Notes under the pieces: generated by a model | What the model saw: the letters and a program-made list of their open reading frames with translations, nothing else | The model's database searches: none | What the model was told of the DNA's origin: nothing | From: an uncultured Clostridia bacterium | GTDB lineage: Bacteria; Bacillota; Clostridia; Christensenellales; UBA1242 | DNA: 34,589 nt | Reading direction: 5' to 3' | Assembly: GCA_945928645.1 (NCBI GenBank) | Contig: CAMENR010000011.1 | Coordinates: 1-34,589 of the forward strand | Part shown: positions 28,375 through 34,589 of the stretch, in pieces | How the letters are laid out: every line of letters begins with the position of its first letter | How positions within the stretch are numbered: the stretch's first letter is position 1 | Made by a program: the position numbers and the translations under genes

Positions 28375-30612
28375 TTATGAATAAAGGCTATCCGCTTTTG
28401 ACTTTTGAAGTTTTAGCAGTTCCTCTAGCATACTATATCTTTTGGCTGTGTAGTTGTTAAAAATCATTCTTGCAATATTCTTTTTTGGTCCAACCAGCAC
28501 AACAAGTTTTTTTGCCCTTGTAACTGCTGTGTAAAGCAAGTTTCGAGTAATAATTTGATTGGAGCCAGCAACCACAGGCACAATCACTGCATCAAATTCA
28601 CTGCCTTGACTTTTGTGGATTGTAGTGGCATAGCAGATATATAGTTCGAACAAATCTGCCTTGGAATAAACCACCTTTCTGTCGTCATCAAAGATAACTG
28701 TAGTTTCCCCTGTTTGATAATCAATCTTTTCTATTTTTCCTATATCCCCATTAAACACACCTTTGCCAATTTCGGTCATATCCTTCCCATAGTCTTTGCT
28801 CCACTCTAAGTCATAATTGTTAACCGTTTGCATAACTTTATCGCCTTCCCTAAGGCATCTTGTTTCAAAGTTAATCTCCGTTTTGCGTAACATATGAGGA
28901 TTGATTACTTCTTGCAATTTTTTGTTTAGATTTTCCACCCCACAAACCCCAGATTTCATAGCACACAGCACTTGTATTTCTTCTGGCTTGCAGTTTAGAA
29001 ATTTTGGCAATCTCTTGGTAGCCAGTTGGACTACAGTTTCATACATTTCTTGAGGGTCTTGTCTATTTTCATAAAAAAAGTCCTTTGACTTATTGCTAAG
29101 GTCGGGCATTTTGCCCTCATTTATAAGATGAGCATTGGTTACAATCAAACTTTGATCGTCTTGACGATATATTTGCGAAAGTTTTACAACAGGGATTGTC
29201 TTGCTTCCTATTATATCATGCAACACATTTCCTGCCCCCACACTAGGGAGTTGGTCCTTATCCCCAACCAAAATCACTTTGCATGTTGCTGGAAGGGCCT
29301 TTAGCAAACTGTAAAACAACGACACATCAACCATACTCATTTCGTCTACTATTACACAGTCGGCAATCAATTTGTTTTTTTCGTTGTAATTAAAAACCGC
29401 TTGCTCTCCCTCTTTGTAGGTCATTTCAAGGGCTCTATGAATAGTGCTTGCCTTGTGGTTGCAAGCCTCCGACAATCTTTTTGATGCCCTGCCTGTAGGA
29501 GCAAGCAATAACACTCTGTTAGTCCATTTTTTCAGTGCTTGTAGAATGCATTTTACAATAGTTGTTTTTCCTGTTCCTGGGCCACCTGTTATCACAGTAA
29601 CTTGCCCCAAAACAGCCTCTCTCACTGCCTCTTTTTGCGTTTCGTGGAGTTTAATTTTGTTTATTCTTTCGTATTCTGCTATTTCCCCCTCAACATCGAC
29701 ATTTTGTTCCACCTTTGACATACTTTGCATTATCAGTTTGGCAGAAATACTGCTTTCCATATAATAAAATTTTTTCAAGCACACACAAGGGGCATCTTTA
29801 TAGTCAAAAACCTTTATAACGCTTTCAATCTCCAATCTTTCTATCTGATTTTCAAAAATAGGAGATAATATCTCGACCTCCAACCCCAAAAGGTCAACCT
29901 CTGCCGAAAATAATTGTTCTTTTGGAATGTATGTATGTCCATTTTTGTCCGAAAACTCAGACAATAGGTGCAATATTCCCGCCCTAATTCTAAAATCCGA
30001 TGTAGCCTCTATGCCCATCTTGAATGCAATCCTGTCCGCAGACAAAAACCCCACGCCAGTGATATCTTCCACCAACACATAAGGGTTTTGGGATACTGTT
30101 TCTATCGTTTTGTCCTTATAGTAATTGAATATCTTTACAGATAAATTGGTGGATATATCATATTGTTGCAAAAAGATAACAGCATTTTGCATTTTCTTTA
30201 TATCCCCATAGTTTTGTGCTATTTCAAATGCTTTTTTTTCGCTTATTCCTCGCACTTCCTTAAGCCTTGTAGGAGCATATTCCAGCACACTTAAGGTGTC
30301 TGTTCCAAACTTTCTAACAATAGCCTCTGCTGTTACCGGGCCAATACCCCTTATAAGCCCACTTGCTAAGTATTTTTTTATACTTTCCACTGATTTTGGC
30401 TCTACTGTTTCTATTTTTACAAAGGCAAACTGCTCACCAAATTTACTGTTTTGGACAAAATCTCCCTCCATCTCCACATCTTCGCCTACATTAGCAGACA
30501 CAGTTTTGCCCACGCATGTCAAAAGTCTGCCCTTGTAATCTATGTTAAGGACAGTGTATCCATTTTCGGAATTTTTGTATATTATGTCTTCTATAGAGCC
30601 AGTTATCTTCAT
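28375..30612 (-). CDS. recD2: RecD2-type DNA helicase
   Basis: A 745-aa 5'-3' superfamily 1B helicase of the RecD2 (YrrC) class, found in bacteria that lack RecBCD. Residues 1-70 form an OB-like N-terminal domain; helix-hairpin-helix units follow (GLIRGIGPVTAEAIVRKFG). VITGGPGTGKTTIVKCI is Walker A, VIVDEMSMVDVSLFYSLL motif II, and YTAVTRAKKLVVLVG motif VI with the YATTIHKSQGSEFDAV motif V. It acts in replication-fork and DNA-repair processes. It follows the acidic HicB-like gene by 15 bp and precedes comFC by 12 bp. AAAGG lies upstream of the ATG. Confidence 0.96.
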   Translation of the reverse strand: MKITGSIEDIIYKNSENGYTVLNIDYKGRLLTCVGKTVSANVGEDVEMEGDFVQNSKFGEQFAFVKIETVEPKSVESIKKYLASGLIRGIGPVTAEAIVRKFGTDTLSVLEYAPTRLKEVRGISEKKAFEIAQNYGDIKKMQNAVIFLQQYDISTNLSVKIFNYYKDKTIETVSQNPYVLVEDITGVGFLSADRIAFKMGIEATSDFRIRAGILHLLSEFSDKNGHTYIPKEQLFSAEVDLLGLEVEILSPIFENQIERLEIESVIKVFDYKDAPCVCLKKFYYMESSISAKLIMQSMSKVEQNVDVEGEIAEYERINKIKLHETQKEAVREAVLGQVTVITGGPGTGKTTIVKCILQALKKWTNRVLLLAPTGRASKRLSEACNHKASTIHRALEMTYKEGEQAVFNYNEKNKLIADCVIVDEMSMVDVSLFYSLLKALPATCKVILVGDKDQLPSVGAGNVLHDIIGSKTIPVVKLSQIYRQDDQSLIVTNAHLINEGKMPDLSNKSKDFFYENRQDPQEMYETVVQLATKRLPKFLNCKPEEIQVLCAMKSGVCGVENLNKKLQEVINPHMLRKTEINFETRCLREGDKVMQTVNNYDLEWSKDYGKDMTEIGKGVFNGDIGKIEKIDYQTGETTVIFDDDRKVVYSKADLFELYICYATTIHKSQGSEFDAVIVPVVAGSNQIITRNLLYTAVTRAKKLVVLVGPKKNIARMIFNNYTAKRYSMLEELLKLQKSKADSLYS

Positions 30613-30627
30613 GTTCAGCCTTTTATC

Positions 30628-31212
30628 TTAGTCGTCATCGTCATCATCGTCATCATCGTCATCATCGTCATCGTCATCGTCGTCATCGTCGCAATCGTCG
30701 CAATCGCAATCGTCATCACAATTACAGTCGTCGTCGCAGTCGCAATCATCGTCGCAGTCGCAATCATCGTTGCAATCACAATCGTCGTCATCACAATTGT
30801 CATGACAATGTCCGCCACAACAGGAGCAATCGTGAGTGCAATCGTAATAATTTTCGTCGTCGTCTGTTGCATATACATTGATGTCCAAATATGCTATCTT
30901 ATAATCAGGATACTGTTGCAAAAGTACATCGTCTTCTGCCACAGGAGGCAAAGACTTACCAAACACAACCAACTCCTCTACCTCGTCGTCAAGCATATCT
31001 TGAAGATACTCTACACATTCGGATTCGTCTTCTACCCCCTCCACTTGTGCAAATTCAAACCCAGGCAAAAAGCCCTTGAACAAGGTCTTTCCCCCTGCAA
31101 CATAACTTGTAATCATTGCCGGAAAGCCAGCAACCATAATTGTATGTTTTTTTAGGTCGTGATTGTAAATAATATCACCAAATTGTTGTTTATTGTTATT
31201 TTCTTTCTTCAT
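30628..31212 (-). CDS. HicB-like domain protein with Asp/Cys-repeat and poly-Asp tail
   Basis: I start at the second ATG (31212, 194 aa), because AGAGGA lies 7 nt upstream of it. Residues about 10-115 resemble the HicB-type partial RNase H fold: HTIMVAGFPAMITSY, then FLPGFEFAQVEGVEDESECV, VEELVVFGKSLPPVAEDDVL and YKIAYLDINV. The similarity is by eye and moderate. The tail has 17 Cys in about 50 residues with a CTHDCSCCGGHCHDNC start, then units like DDDCDC, ending in 20 consecutive Asp. GAC and GAT codons are mixed, so the run is not a single pure trinucleotide. A metal-binding role is inference. It leads the recD2-comFC unit, and no HicA gene is adjacent. Confidence 0.75.
   Translation of the reverse strand: MKKENNNKQQFGDIIYNHDLKKHTIMVAGFPAMITSYVAGGKTLFKGFLPGFEFAQVEGVEDESECVEYLQDMLDDEVEELVVFGKSLPPVAEDDVLLQQYPDYKIAYLDINVYATDDDENYYDCTHDCSCCGGHCHDNCDDDDCDCNDDCDCDDDCDCDDDCNCDDDCDCDDCDDDDDDDDDDDDDDDDDDDD
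30631..30807 (-). repeat. GAY-rich tandem codon repeat encoding the D/C tail
   Basis: Near-periodic trinucleotides (GAC/GAT) and 18-bp units coding DDDCDC-like blocks. It is inside the coding region and in frame. Interruptions (AAT, TGC/TGT) and mixed synonymous codons suggest the protein sequence is kept, though length may vary between strains. Confidence 0.8.
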
Positions 31213-31249
31213 AATCATTCCTCTTATCTTATTATATCAAACTTTTTAT

Positions 31250-31289
31250 AAAAACAAAAATAAAACCCAAGGGTTGCCCCTCAGGTTTT
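31250..31289 (-). terminator. Terminator of the rpsF-ssb-rpsR operon
   Basis: The minus strand has AAAACCTGAGGG, loop GCAA, CCCTTGGGTTTT (12 bp with two G:U pairs), then ATTTTTG and a T-rich run. It is just after rpsR and also separates that operon from the HicB-like gene. It is the best terminator in the window. Confidence 0.88.
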
Positions 31290-31325
31290 GGAATAAATTT
31301 GAATATATATCAAATCAAAATACAA

Positions 31326-31610
31326 TTATTCTCCTCTAAATGGGAGCAAAGCAACATTTCTAGCACGTTTAACAGCCACAGTGATTTCTCTTTGGTGCAT
31401 AGCACAAGTGCCTGTTTGACGGCGAGGGACTATTTTCCCTTTTTCTGTTACAAATCTCTTAAGAGTTACAACATCTTTGTAGTCGATAACCTTGCTTCTG
31501 TCGGCACAAAACATACAAACTTTTTTCTTGTTTACTCTCTTTGGCCTTTTAGCAATTTTCTCAGCTGATTCTGCAACTTCTTTTGCAGGAATGTTTTGTT
31601 GTTCTGTCAT
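31326..31610 (-). CDS. rpsR: 30S ribosomal protein S18 (bS18), zinc-type
   Basis: A 94-aa S18. [20 protein letters not shown] and [16 protein letters not shown] are diagnostic. CMFC and CAMH make a CxxC...CxxH set, a zinc-binding (C+) form as found in many Bacillota; C- forms lack it. The N-terminal 20 residues ([20 protein letters not shown]) extend the usual start. S18 pairs with S6 on the 30S platform, and both are in this operon. AAAGGAG sits before the ATG. Confidence 0.96.
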   Translation of the reverse strand: MTEQQNIPAKEVAESAEKIAKRPKRVNKKKVCMFCADRSKVIDYKDVVTLKRFVTEKGKIVPRRQTGTCAMHQREITVAVKRARNVALLPFRGE

Positions 31611-31639
31611 TTCATTTCTCCTTTTAATTGGATGTAAAT

Positions 31640-31759
31640 TTATTCTTCACTTTCTTCGTCATCGTCATCATCGTCGTCATCATCGTCATAAGAACAACCA
31701 CAGCAATGTTCACAGTCGTGGTCGCATGACATAAAGAATCTATCATCTATTTCAAACAT
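31640..31759 (-). CDS. 39-aa Cys/His/Asp microprotein in the rpsF operon
   Basis: Too short for the ORF track. The ATG at 31759 follows AAGGAGG at perfect spacing, 11 bp after the ssb stop. The product is [10 protein letters not shown], then [14 protein letters not shown], then ten Asp, EESEE and a stop: 39 aa. Five Cys and two His in 12 residues, plus an acidic run, fit metal binding; the composition is far from random AT-rich sequence. It lies between ssb and rpsR, so it is transcribed with them. Its CxHDC...CCG block also occurs in the HicB-like tail protein 430 bp away. No known family recognised. Confidence 0.7.
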   Translation of the reverse strand: MFEIDDRFFMSCDHDCEHCCGCSYDDDDDDDDDDEESEE

Positions 31760-31770
31760 ATTTTGCCTCC

Positions 31771-32163
31771 TTAAAATGGCAAAGTATCGTCCTCAATAGG
31801 TTGAAGTTCTGCCGATTGAGAATCACTTTGCGAAGATTGTTCATTTGAAGTCTTTGAACTCAGAAATTCAACTTCCTCAGCCACAACTTCAGTAACATAT
31901 CTCTTTGTGCCATCTTGGGCATCATAACTTCTGGTTTGCAAACTACCAACAATGCCAGCCTTGCTACCTTTTCTGAGATATTTGTGGCAGTTGTCCGCTT
32001 GAATTCTCCAGACCACAATGTTGATAAACTCGGCATCTCTTTCACCACTTTGAGCAAATCTCTTTGGCACAGCCAATGTAAATCTGCAATAGTTGATACC
32101 ACTGTTTGTGGTGGACAACTCTGGGTCTTTTGTTAAATTTCCAACCAAAATTACTTTGTTCAT
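31771..32163 (-). CDS. ssb: Single-stranded DNA-binding protein
   Basis: A 130-aa SSB. MNKVILVGNLTKDPELSTTN and the OB-fold core INIVVWRIQADNCHKYLRKG are typical. After a Ser/Gln-rich linker (SSKTSNEQSSQSDSQSAE) the C-terminal tip is EDDTLPF, the conserved hydrophobic tip for partner binding. Shorter than the B. subtilis protein (172 aa), but tip and core are complete. It sits between rpsF and the microprotein, as in the usual rpsF-ssb-rpsR cluster. The ATG has GGAGAG upstream. Confidence 0.97.
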   Translation of the reverse strand: MNKVILVGNLTKDPELSTTNSGINYCRFTLAVPKRFAQSGERDAEFINIVVWRIQADNCHKYLRKGSKAGIVGSLQTRSYDAQDGTKRYVTEVVAEEVEFLSSKTSNEQSSQSDSQSAELQPIEDDTLPF

Positions 32164-32189
32164 AATTCTCTCCTAATTTTTGCAAATAA

Positions 32190-32474
32190 TTAGTCTTTGC
32201 AGACAATAATGTTTCTCAAAATGCTATCAGTAATAAGCAAAAGTTTGCCCATAGCGATGCTTGTTTCTTTTGGGGATTCAAAAGTCATAAGGACATAAAA
32301 TCCTTCCTTTTTGAACTTGATTGGATATGCAAGAGTCTTCATACCCCATTTGTCAATACCGCTTACTGTTCCGCCATTTTGTTCAACATAATTCTTGAAC
32401 TTTGCAATAACCCCTTCTCTTTCTTCTTCAGAAAGTGATGGTGAAATGACATAAAGCACTTCGTATTTTGACAT
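32190..32474 (-). CDS. rpsF: 30S ribosomal protein S6 (bS6)
   Basis: I start at 32474 (MSKYEVLYVISPSLSEEERE, 94 aa), where AAAGGAGG lies 7 nt upstream; the ORF-track extension to 32516 overlaps the leader and its hairpin. S6 binds S18 in the 30S platform. WGMKTLAYPIKFKKEGFYVL is the family core. It is the first gene of rpsF-ssb-X-rpsR, with a sigma-A promoter at 32555-32583 and a structured leader between. Confidence 0.96.
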   Translation of the reverse strand: MSKYEVLYVISPSLSEEEREGVIAKFKNYVEQNGGTVSGIDKWGMKTLAYPIKFKKEGFYVLMTFESPKETSIAMGKLLLITDSILRNIIVCKD

Positions 32475-32493
32475 TTTTATACCTCCTTTGGAC

Positions 32494-32525
32494 TTATTCG
32501 GCCAATTGCTTGGCAAGAGAAATAA
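32494..32525 (-). promoter_or_regulatory. Putative S6:S18-binding leader hairpin in rpsF mRNA
   Basis: On the minus strand TTATT-TCTC-TTGCCAA-GCAA-TTGG-CCG-AATAA can fold: inner stem CCAA/TTGG closed by a GCAA tetraloop, outer stem TTATT/AATAA, and CCG in the 3' side of the internal loop. The known S6:S18 autoregulatory motif has a conserved CCG trinucleotide in a bulge beside a stem-loop in the rpsF leader. A neighbouring AT hairpin (AATAATTTTTGAA/TTTCAAAATTATT) shares the AATAATT segment and could be an alternative fold. Confidence 0.5.
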
Positions 32526-32707
32526 TTTTGAAATTCAAAAATTATTCGGACATAATAATATCAAACTATTAACCAAAAATCAAGAGTTTTTTCAAAAAAG
32601 TATCTATTTCTATGTTATTTTTCAAAAAAACATTTATTTTCATTTATTATATACACTATTTACCCAACAACTGCAATCCCCCTTGTCAATTACCCCCACC
32701 ATTAACC
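32526..32707. other. Gap upstream of rpsF, beyond the leader hairpin
   Basis: AT-rich non-coding sequence holding the rpsF promoter. No open reading frame with a ribosome binding site was seen on either strand between 32584 and 32707. Confidence 0.6.
32555..32583 (-). promoter_or_regulatory. Promoter of rpsF-ssb-rpsR
   Basis: The minus strand reads TTGATT, 17-nt spacer, TATTAT. The start near 32548 leaves a leader of about 75 nt that contains the hairpin described at 32494-32525. Confidence 0.7.
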
Positions 32708-32737
32708 AAAAAACTCCCTCATACGAGAGAGTTTTTT
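32708..32737 (-). terminator. Terminator of the BspA-like gene
   Basis: AAAAAACTCCCTC, loop ATAC, GAGAGAGTTTTTT: twelve pairs of thirteen with one mismatch. On the minus strand it follows the BspA-like stop by about 80 nt and ends in T residues. It also works on the plus strand by symmetry. Confidence 0.75.
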
Positions 32738-32818
32738 GTATTCATTTATAACATTTGCTAATATCTTTATCTAGTTTTGCAACAATACACATCAATATAT
32801 CATATTAACAACATATTA

Positions 32819-34333
32819 TCAATGCTTGGTCAATGTAACCTTGCTACTTGCTGTGGAGCATGCCACCGTTGTGCCACTGGTTGTTGTTCCAATTGTGCTG
32901 TATGGTCCAGCCGAGCCATTGTAGAATGTACTTGCTGGCAAATCTATTGTATATCCACTCTGCAAGTTGTATGGCAGTGTTATGTTTGCAAGTGCAGAGC
33001 ATCCATAAAACATATCAGTAAAGTCTGTGCAACTCTCAAGATTGAAATTGCCAAGATCTAGACTGGTGAGTGATGAGCAATTATTAAACATATTCCACAT
33101 ACCTCTTACTTTACTTGTATCAAAATTACTTACATTTAGACTGGTTAGAGAAGAACAACCCAGAAACATATAGCTCATCCCTTCTACTTTATTTGTATCA
33201 AAATTACTTACATTTAGACTGGTTAGAGAAGAACAACCCATAAACATATAGCTCATCCCTTCTACTTTATTTGTATCAAAATTACTAAGATCTAGGCTGG
33301 TTAGTGAGGAGCAACCATTAAACATCTGAAACATACTTGTAACTTTGCTAGTATCAAAATTATTAAACTCAATTGACCTAAGACTTCTAAAAAAATCTGG
33401 CTCAGAAGGATCTACTACAAATAAACTACCTGAATTTTGTGGAGCATATATTGTCCCTGGAGAGTATATCACTATGGTAGATTTATCACTGCCCCAATAG
33501 GCTGTTACATCACTTATTGTATCAGATGTTACATATGCAGAAGTGTCAGTTTCGCTATTAGTTCCCACAGATACACTATTGGTGAGTCCTGCTATTTCTG
33601 ATTCGACTTTCGTAAATTTTATTGTAGTAGTTGTATTTATTAGAGATGTATAATCACCTATCCTGCTTATCCAGTTCCTTGTAAGGTATGCTACTGTCTC
33701 CACTTCTACATGCTCTGCGGTGGTCAATGTAAAGGCGAATTTGTTGGTGTTGTCGGCTAGGTAACTAGCGACTGTGCCTGGGGTGATTTCGAGGAGCATA
33801 TATATTCTGCCTGTTTCTTGGTAGCCTAGGACTAGTTTTTTGGAAGATAGTGAGGAGTTGTCTATGCCAGAGTTTTTGATAGTAGTTCTTTTGGCAGATA
33901 TGTTAGAGGAAGATAGGTCGCCGAAGTAGTATTTCCTTGTCATATTAGTTACTTTTCCATTGTCGGTTAGGGTTATTGTTAGGTCGTAGTTTTCCATAAG
34001 GTTTTTGTTTTGAAAAGTAAACTCAAACACTACATATGTATTGCTATCGTCCAGTTGTAATGCACTGCTTGTTGCTTCCAAAGTTGCATTTGTTGTTGTG
34101 CCACCATATCCAAAACTTAGGTTACCATTCTTGAATGCAATGGCACTAGAGTCGTTAGTCCTTTGATATGTTGCACTAGTATCGCATACTACTTGTGGTG
34201 TTGGTGTGTATGTAACAAGCAGTCCTGATGTAACATTAACTTGTGTAGCAGCCAGAGCCCAAAATACCAGCCCCACAGCGCCAACAAACACCGCACAGGC
34301 AGTAAATATTAGTAGTGTTAGTCTTTTCTTCAT
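32819..34333 (-). CDS. BspA-like/DUF285 leucine-rich-repeat surface protein
   Basis: A 504-aa exported protein. A basic start and TM helix (KKRLTLLIFTACAVFVGAVG) end in FWALA-ATQ, a possible signal-peptidase site. Residues about 35-320 are a Thr/Ser-rich beta-sandwich-like region of no family I recognise. Residues about 320-460 hold five to six DUF285 repeats of 26 aa (NFDTNKVEGMSYMFMGCSSL). The C-terminus is Thr/Ser-rich, with no LPXTG or choline-binding module, so the attachment is unclear. BspA-type repeats serve adhesion in oral and gut bacteria. GGAGAAG precedes the ATG; a terminator follows. Confidence 0.9.
   Translation of the reverse strand: MKKRLTLLIFTACAVFVGAVGLVFWALAATQVNVTSGLLVTYTPTPQVVCDTSATYQRTNDSSAIAFKNGNLSFGYGGTTTNATLEATSSALQLDDSNTYVVFEFTFQNKNLMENYDLTITLTDNGKVTNMTRKYYFGDLSSSNISAKRTTIKNSGIDNSSLSSKKLVLGYQETGRIYMLLEITPGTVASYLADNTNKFAFTLTTAEHVEVETVAYLTRNWISRIGDYTSLINTTTTIKFTKVESEIAGLTNSVSVGTNSETDTSAYVTSDTISDVTAYWGSDKSTIVIYSPGTIYAPQNSGSLFVVDPSEPDFFRSLRSIEFNNFDTSKVTSMFQMFNGCSSLTSLDLSNFDTNKVEGMSYMFMGCSSLTSLNVSNFDTNKVEGMSYMFLGCSSLTSLNVSNFDTSKVRGMWNMFNNCSSLTSLDLGNFNLESCTDFTDMFYGCSALANITLPYNLQSGYTIDLPASTFYNGSAGPYSTIGTTTSGTTVACSTASSKVTLTKH
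33050..33362 (-). repeat. 78-bp tandem repeats coding the LRR units
   Basis: Successive 78-bp units align across this stretch. The two starting near 33143 and 33221 are almost identical at DNA level (about one visible change, CAGAAAC/CATAAAC), including silent positions, while outer units have diverged. That points to recent duplication. Confidence 0.85.
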
Positions 34334-34430
34334 ATTCTTCTCCTATTGTTGTTTTTCATATTTATCCTCTACTATTAGAATCTCAAATATTAGGCAAAAT
34401 TATGTAAACAAAAAAAAGAGTTCTGCACCA

Positions 34431-34589
34431 TTATACAGTGGCACATAACCCTTTATTCTGTGTTGTTATATCGGTTGTAACGAGGTTTCTCTTAAGAGAT
34501 TTTTCCCACCCCCTTATACTTGCTGTTTTTGTGGCTAAAATCTTCATTTTGGGGGTTCTCCTTTTATCTAAAATTCTTGCCCTCATTAT
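34431..34589 (-). CDS. Possible small basic ORF at the window edge
   Basis: Absent from the ORF track. The frame is open from the right edge to the TAA at 34431-34433. Starting at ATG 34586 gives 51 aa; an internal ATG with AAAGGAG upstream gives 38 aa (MKILATKTASIRGWEKSLKR ... GLCATV). It is basic, with no family recognised. After the stop comes a GTGCCA/TGGTGC-type hairpin and eight T residues, a terminator-like end. It may be the 3' part of a longer gene, a small peptide gene, or a non-coding element. Confidence 0.35.
   Translation of the reverse strand: MMRARILDKRRTPKMKILATKTASIRGWEKSLKRNLVTTDITTQNKGLCATV

Noticed and set aside
30631-30807. CRISPR-like or VNTR array interpretation of the trinucleotide tract
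   Set aside because: No spacers and a 3-bp/18-bp period in frame with a gene; it is a coding repeat.
30615-30878. 87-aa minus-strand ORF (MTIVMT repeats)
   Set aside because: Out-of-frame reading of the same GAY tract inside the HicB-like gene.
30451-31155. 234-aa plus-strand ORF rich in VIVIVAIAI across the D/C repeat
   Set aside because: The Val/Ile run is only the antisense reading of the GAC/GAT codons. The minus strand has the SD, the HicB-like domain and an operon context.
34488-34500. TCTCTTAAGAGA palindrome near the right edge
   Set aside because: No loop, so it cannot form a terminator hairpin, and it lies inside the possible edge ORF.

Overview
The window is an AT-rich bacterial chromosome segment with close-packed genes, strong AGGAGG-type ribosome binding sites, and TGA used as a stop (an intact RF2 gene is present, so genetic code 11). 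The S10-type ribosomal protein order, addB-addA, recD2, secA-prfB, a YugP-type zinc protease, a CwlD-like amidase and a BspA/DUF285 leucine-rich-repeat surface protein together suggest a low-GC Bacillota lineage, probably an uncultured gut-type clostridial relative. No 16S rRNA, tRNA, insertion sequence, CRISPR array or phage gene was seen, so a finer placement is inference only.

Layout: (1) 1-6525, minus strand: the S10 operon rpsJ-rplC-rplD-rplW-rplB-rpsS-rplV-rpsC-rplP-rpmC-rpsQ-rplN-rplX-rplE (rplE cut by the window edge), with a good sigma-A promoter and a leader of about 190 nt with hairpins. (2) 6526-12311: a DUF1858 redox-disulfide protein, an SPFH/band-7 protein with C-terminal zinc ribbons, a divergent PRC-barrel protein, and a large three-TM coiled-coil protein with a Gln/Tyr/Pro-rich tail. 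(3) 12312-19596: addA and addB (double-strand-break repair), preceded by a small coiled-coil gene that lies head-to-head with an unknown 327-aa gene. (4) 19597-22351: the unknown gene and a zinc metallopeptidase on the plus strand, then a CwlD-like amidase on the minus strand. (5) 22600-27448, minus strand: secA-prfB-tsaD; prfB carries the classic +1 programmed frameshift, so the ORF track shows only its larger part. (6) 27655-31212, minus strand: a HicB-like protein with an extraordinary Asp/Cys repeat tail, then recD2 and comFC. (7) 31262-32583, minus strand: rpsF-ssb-(39-aa Cys/His/Asp microprotein)-rpsR, with its promoter, a likely S6:S18-binding leader and a strong terminator. (8) 32708-34589, minus strand: the BspA-like LRR surface protein and a possible small ORF at the edge.

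Most genes are housekeeping: translation, secretion, recombination, wall turnover and tRNA modification. The most unusual signal is a pair of proteins within about 1.1 kb of each other, a 39-aa microprotein inside the rpsF operon and the HicB-like protein beside it. They share a CxHDCx(1-2)CCG motif next to poly-Asp tracts, which suggests a lineage-specific metal-binding module. Promoters, terminators and leader structures were found by eye, and domain calls come from motif recognition without database searches.
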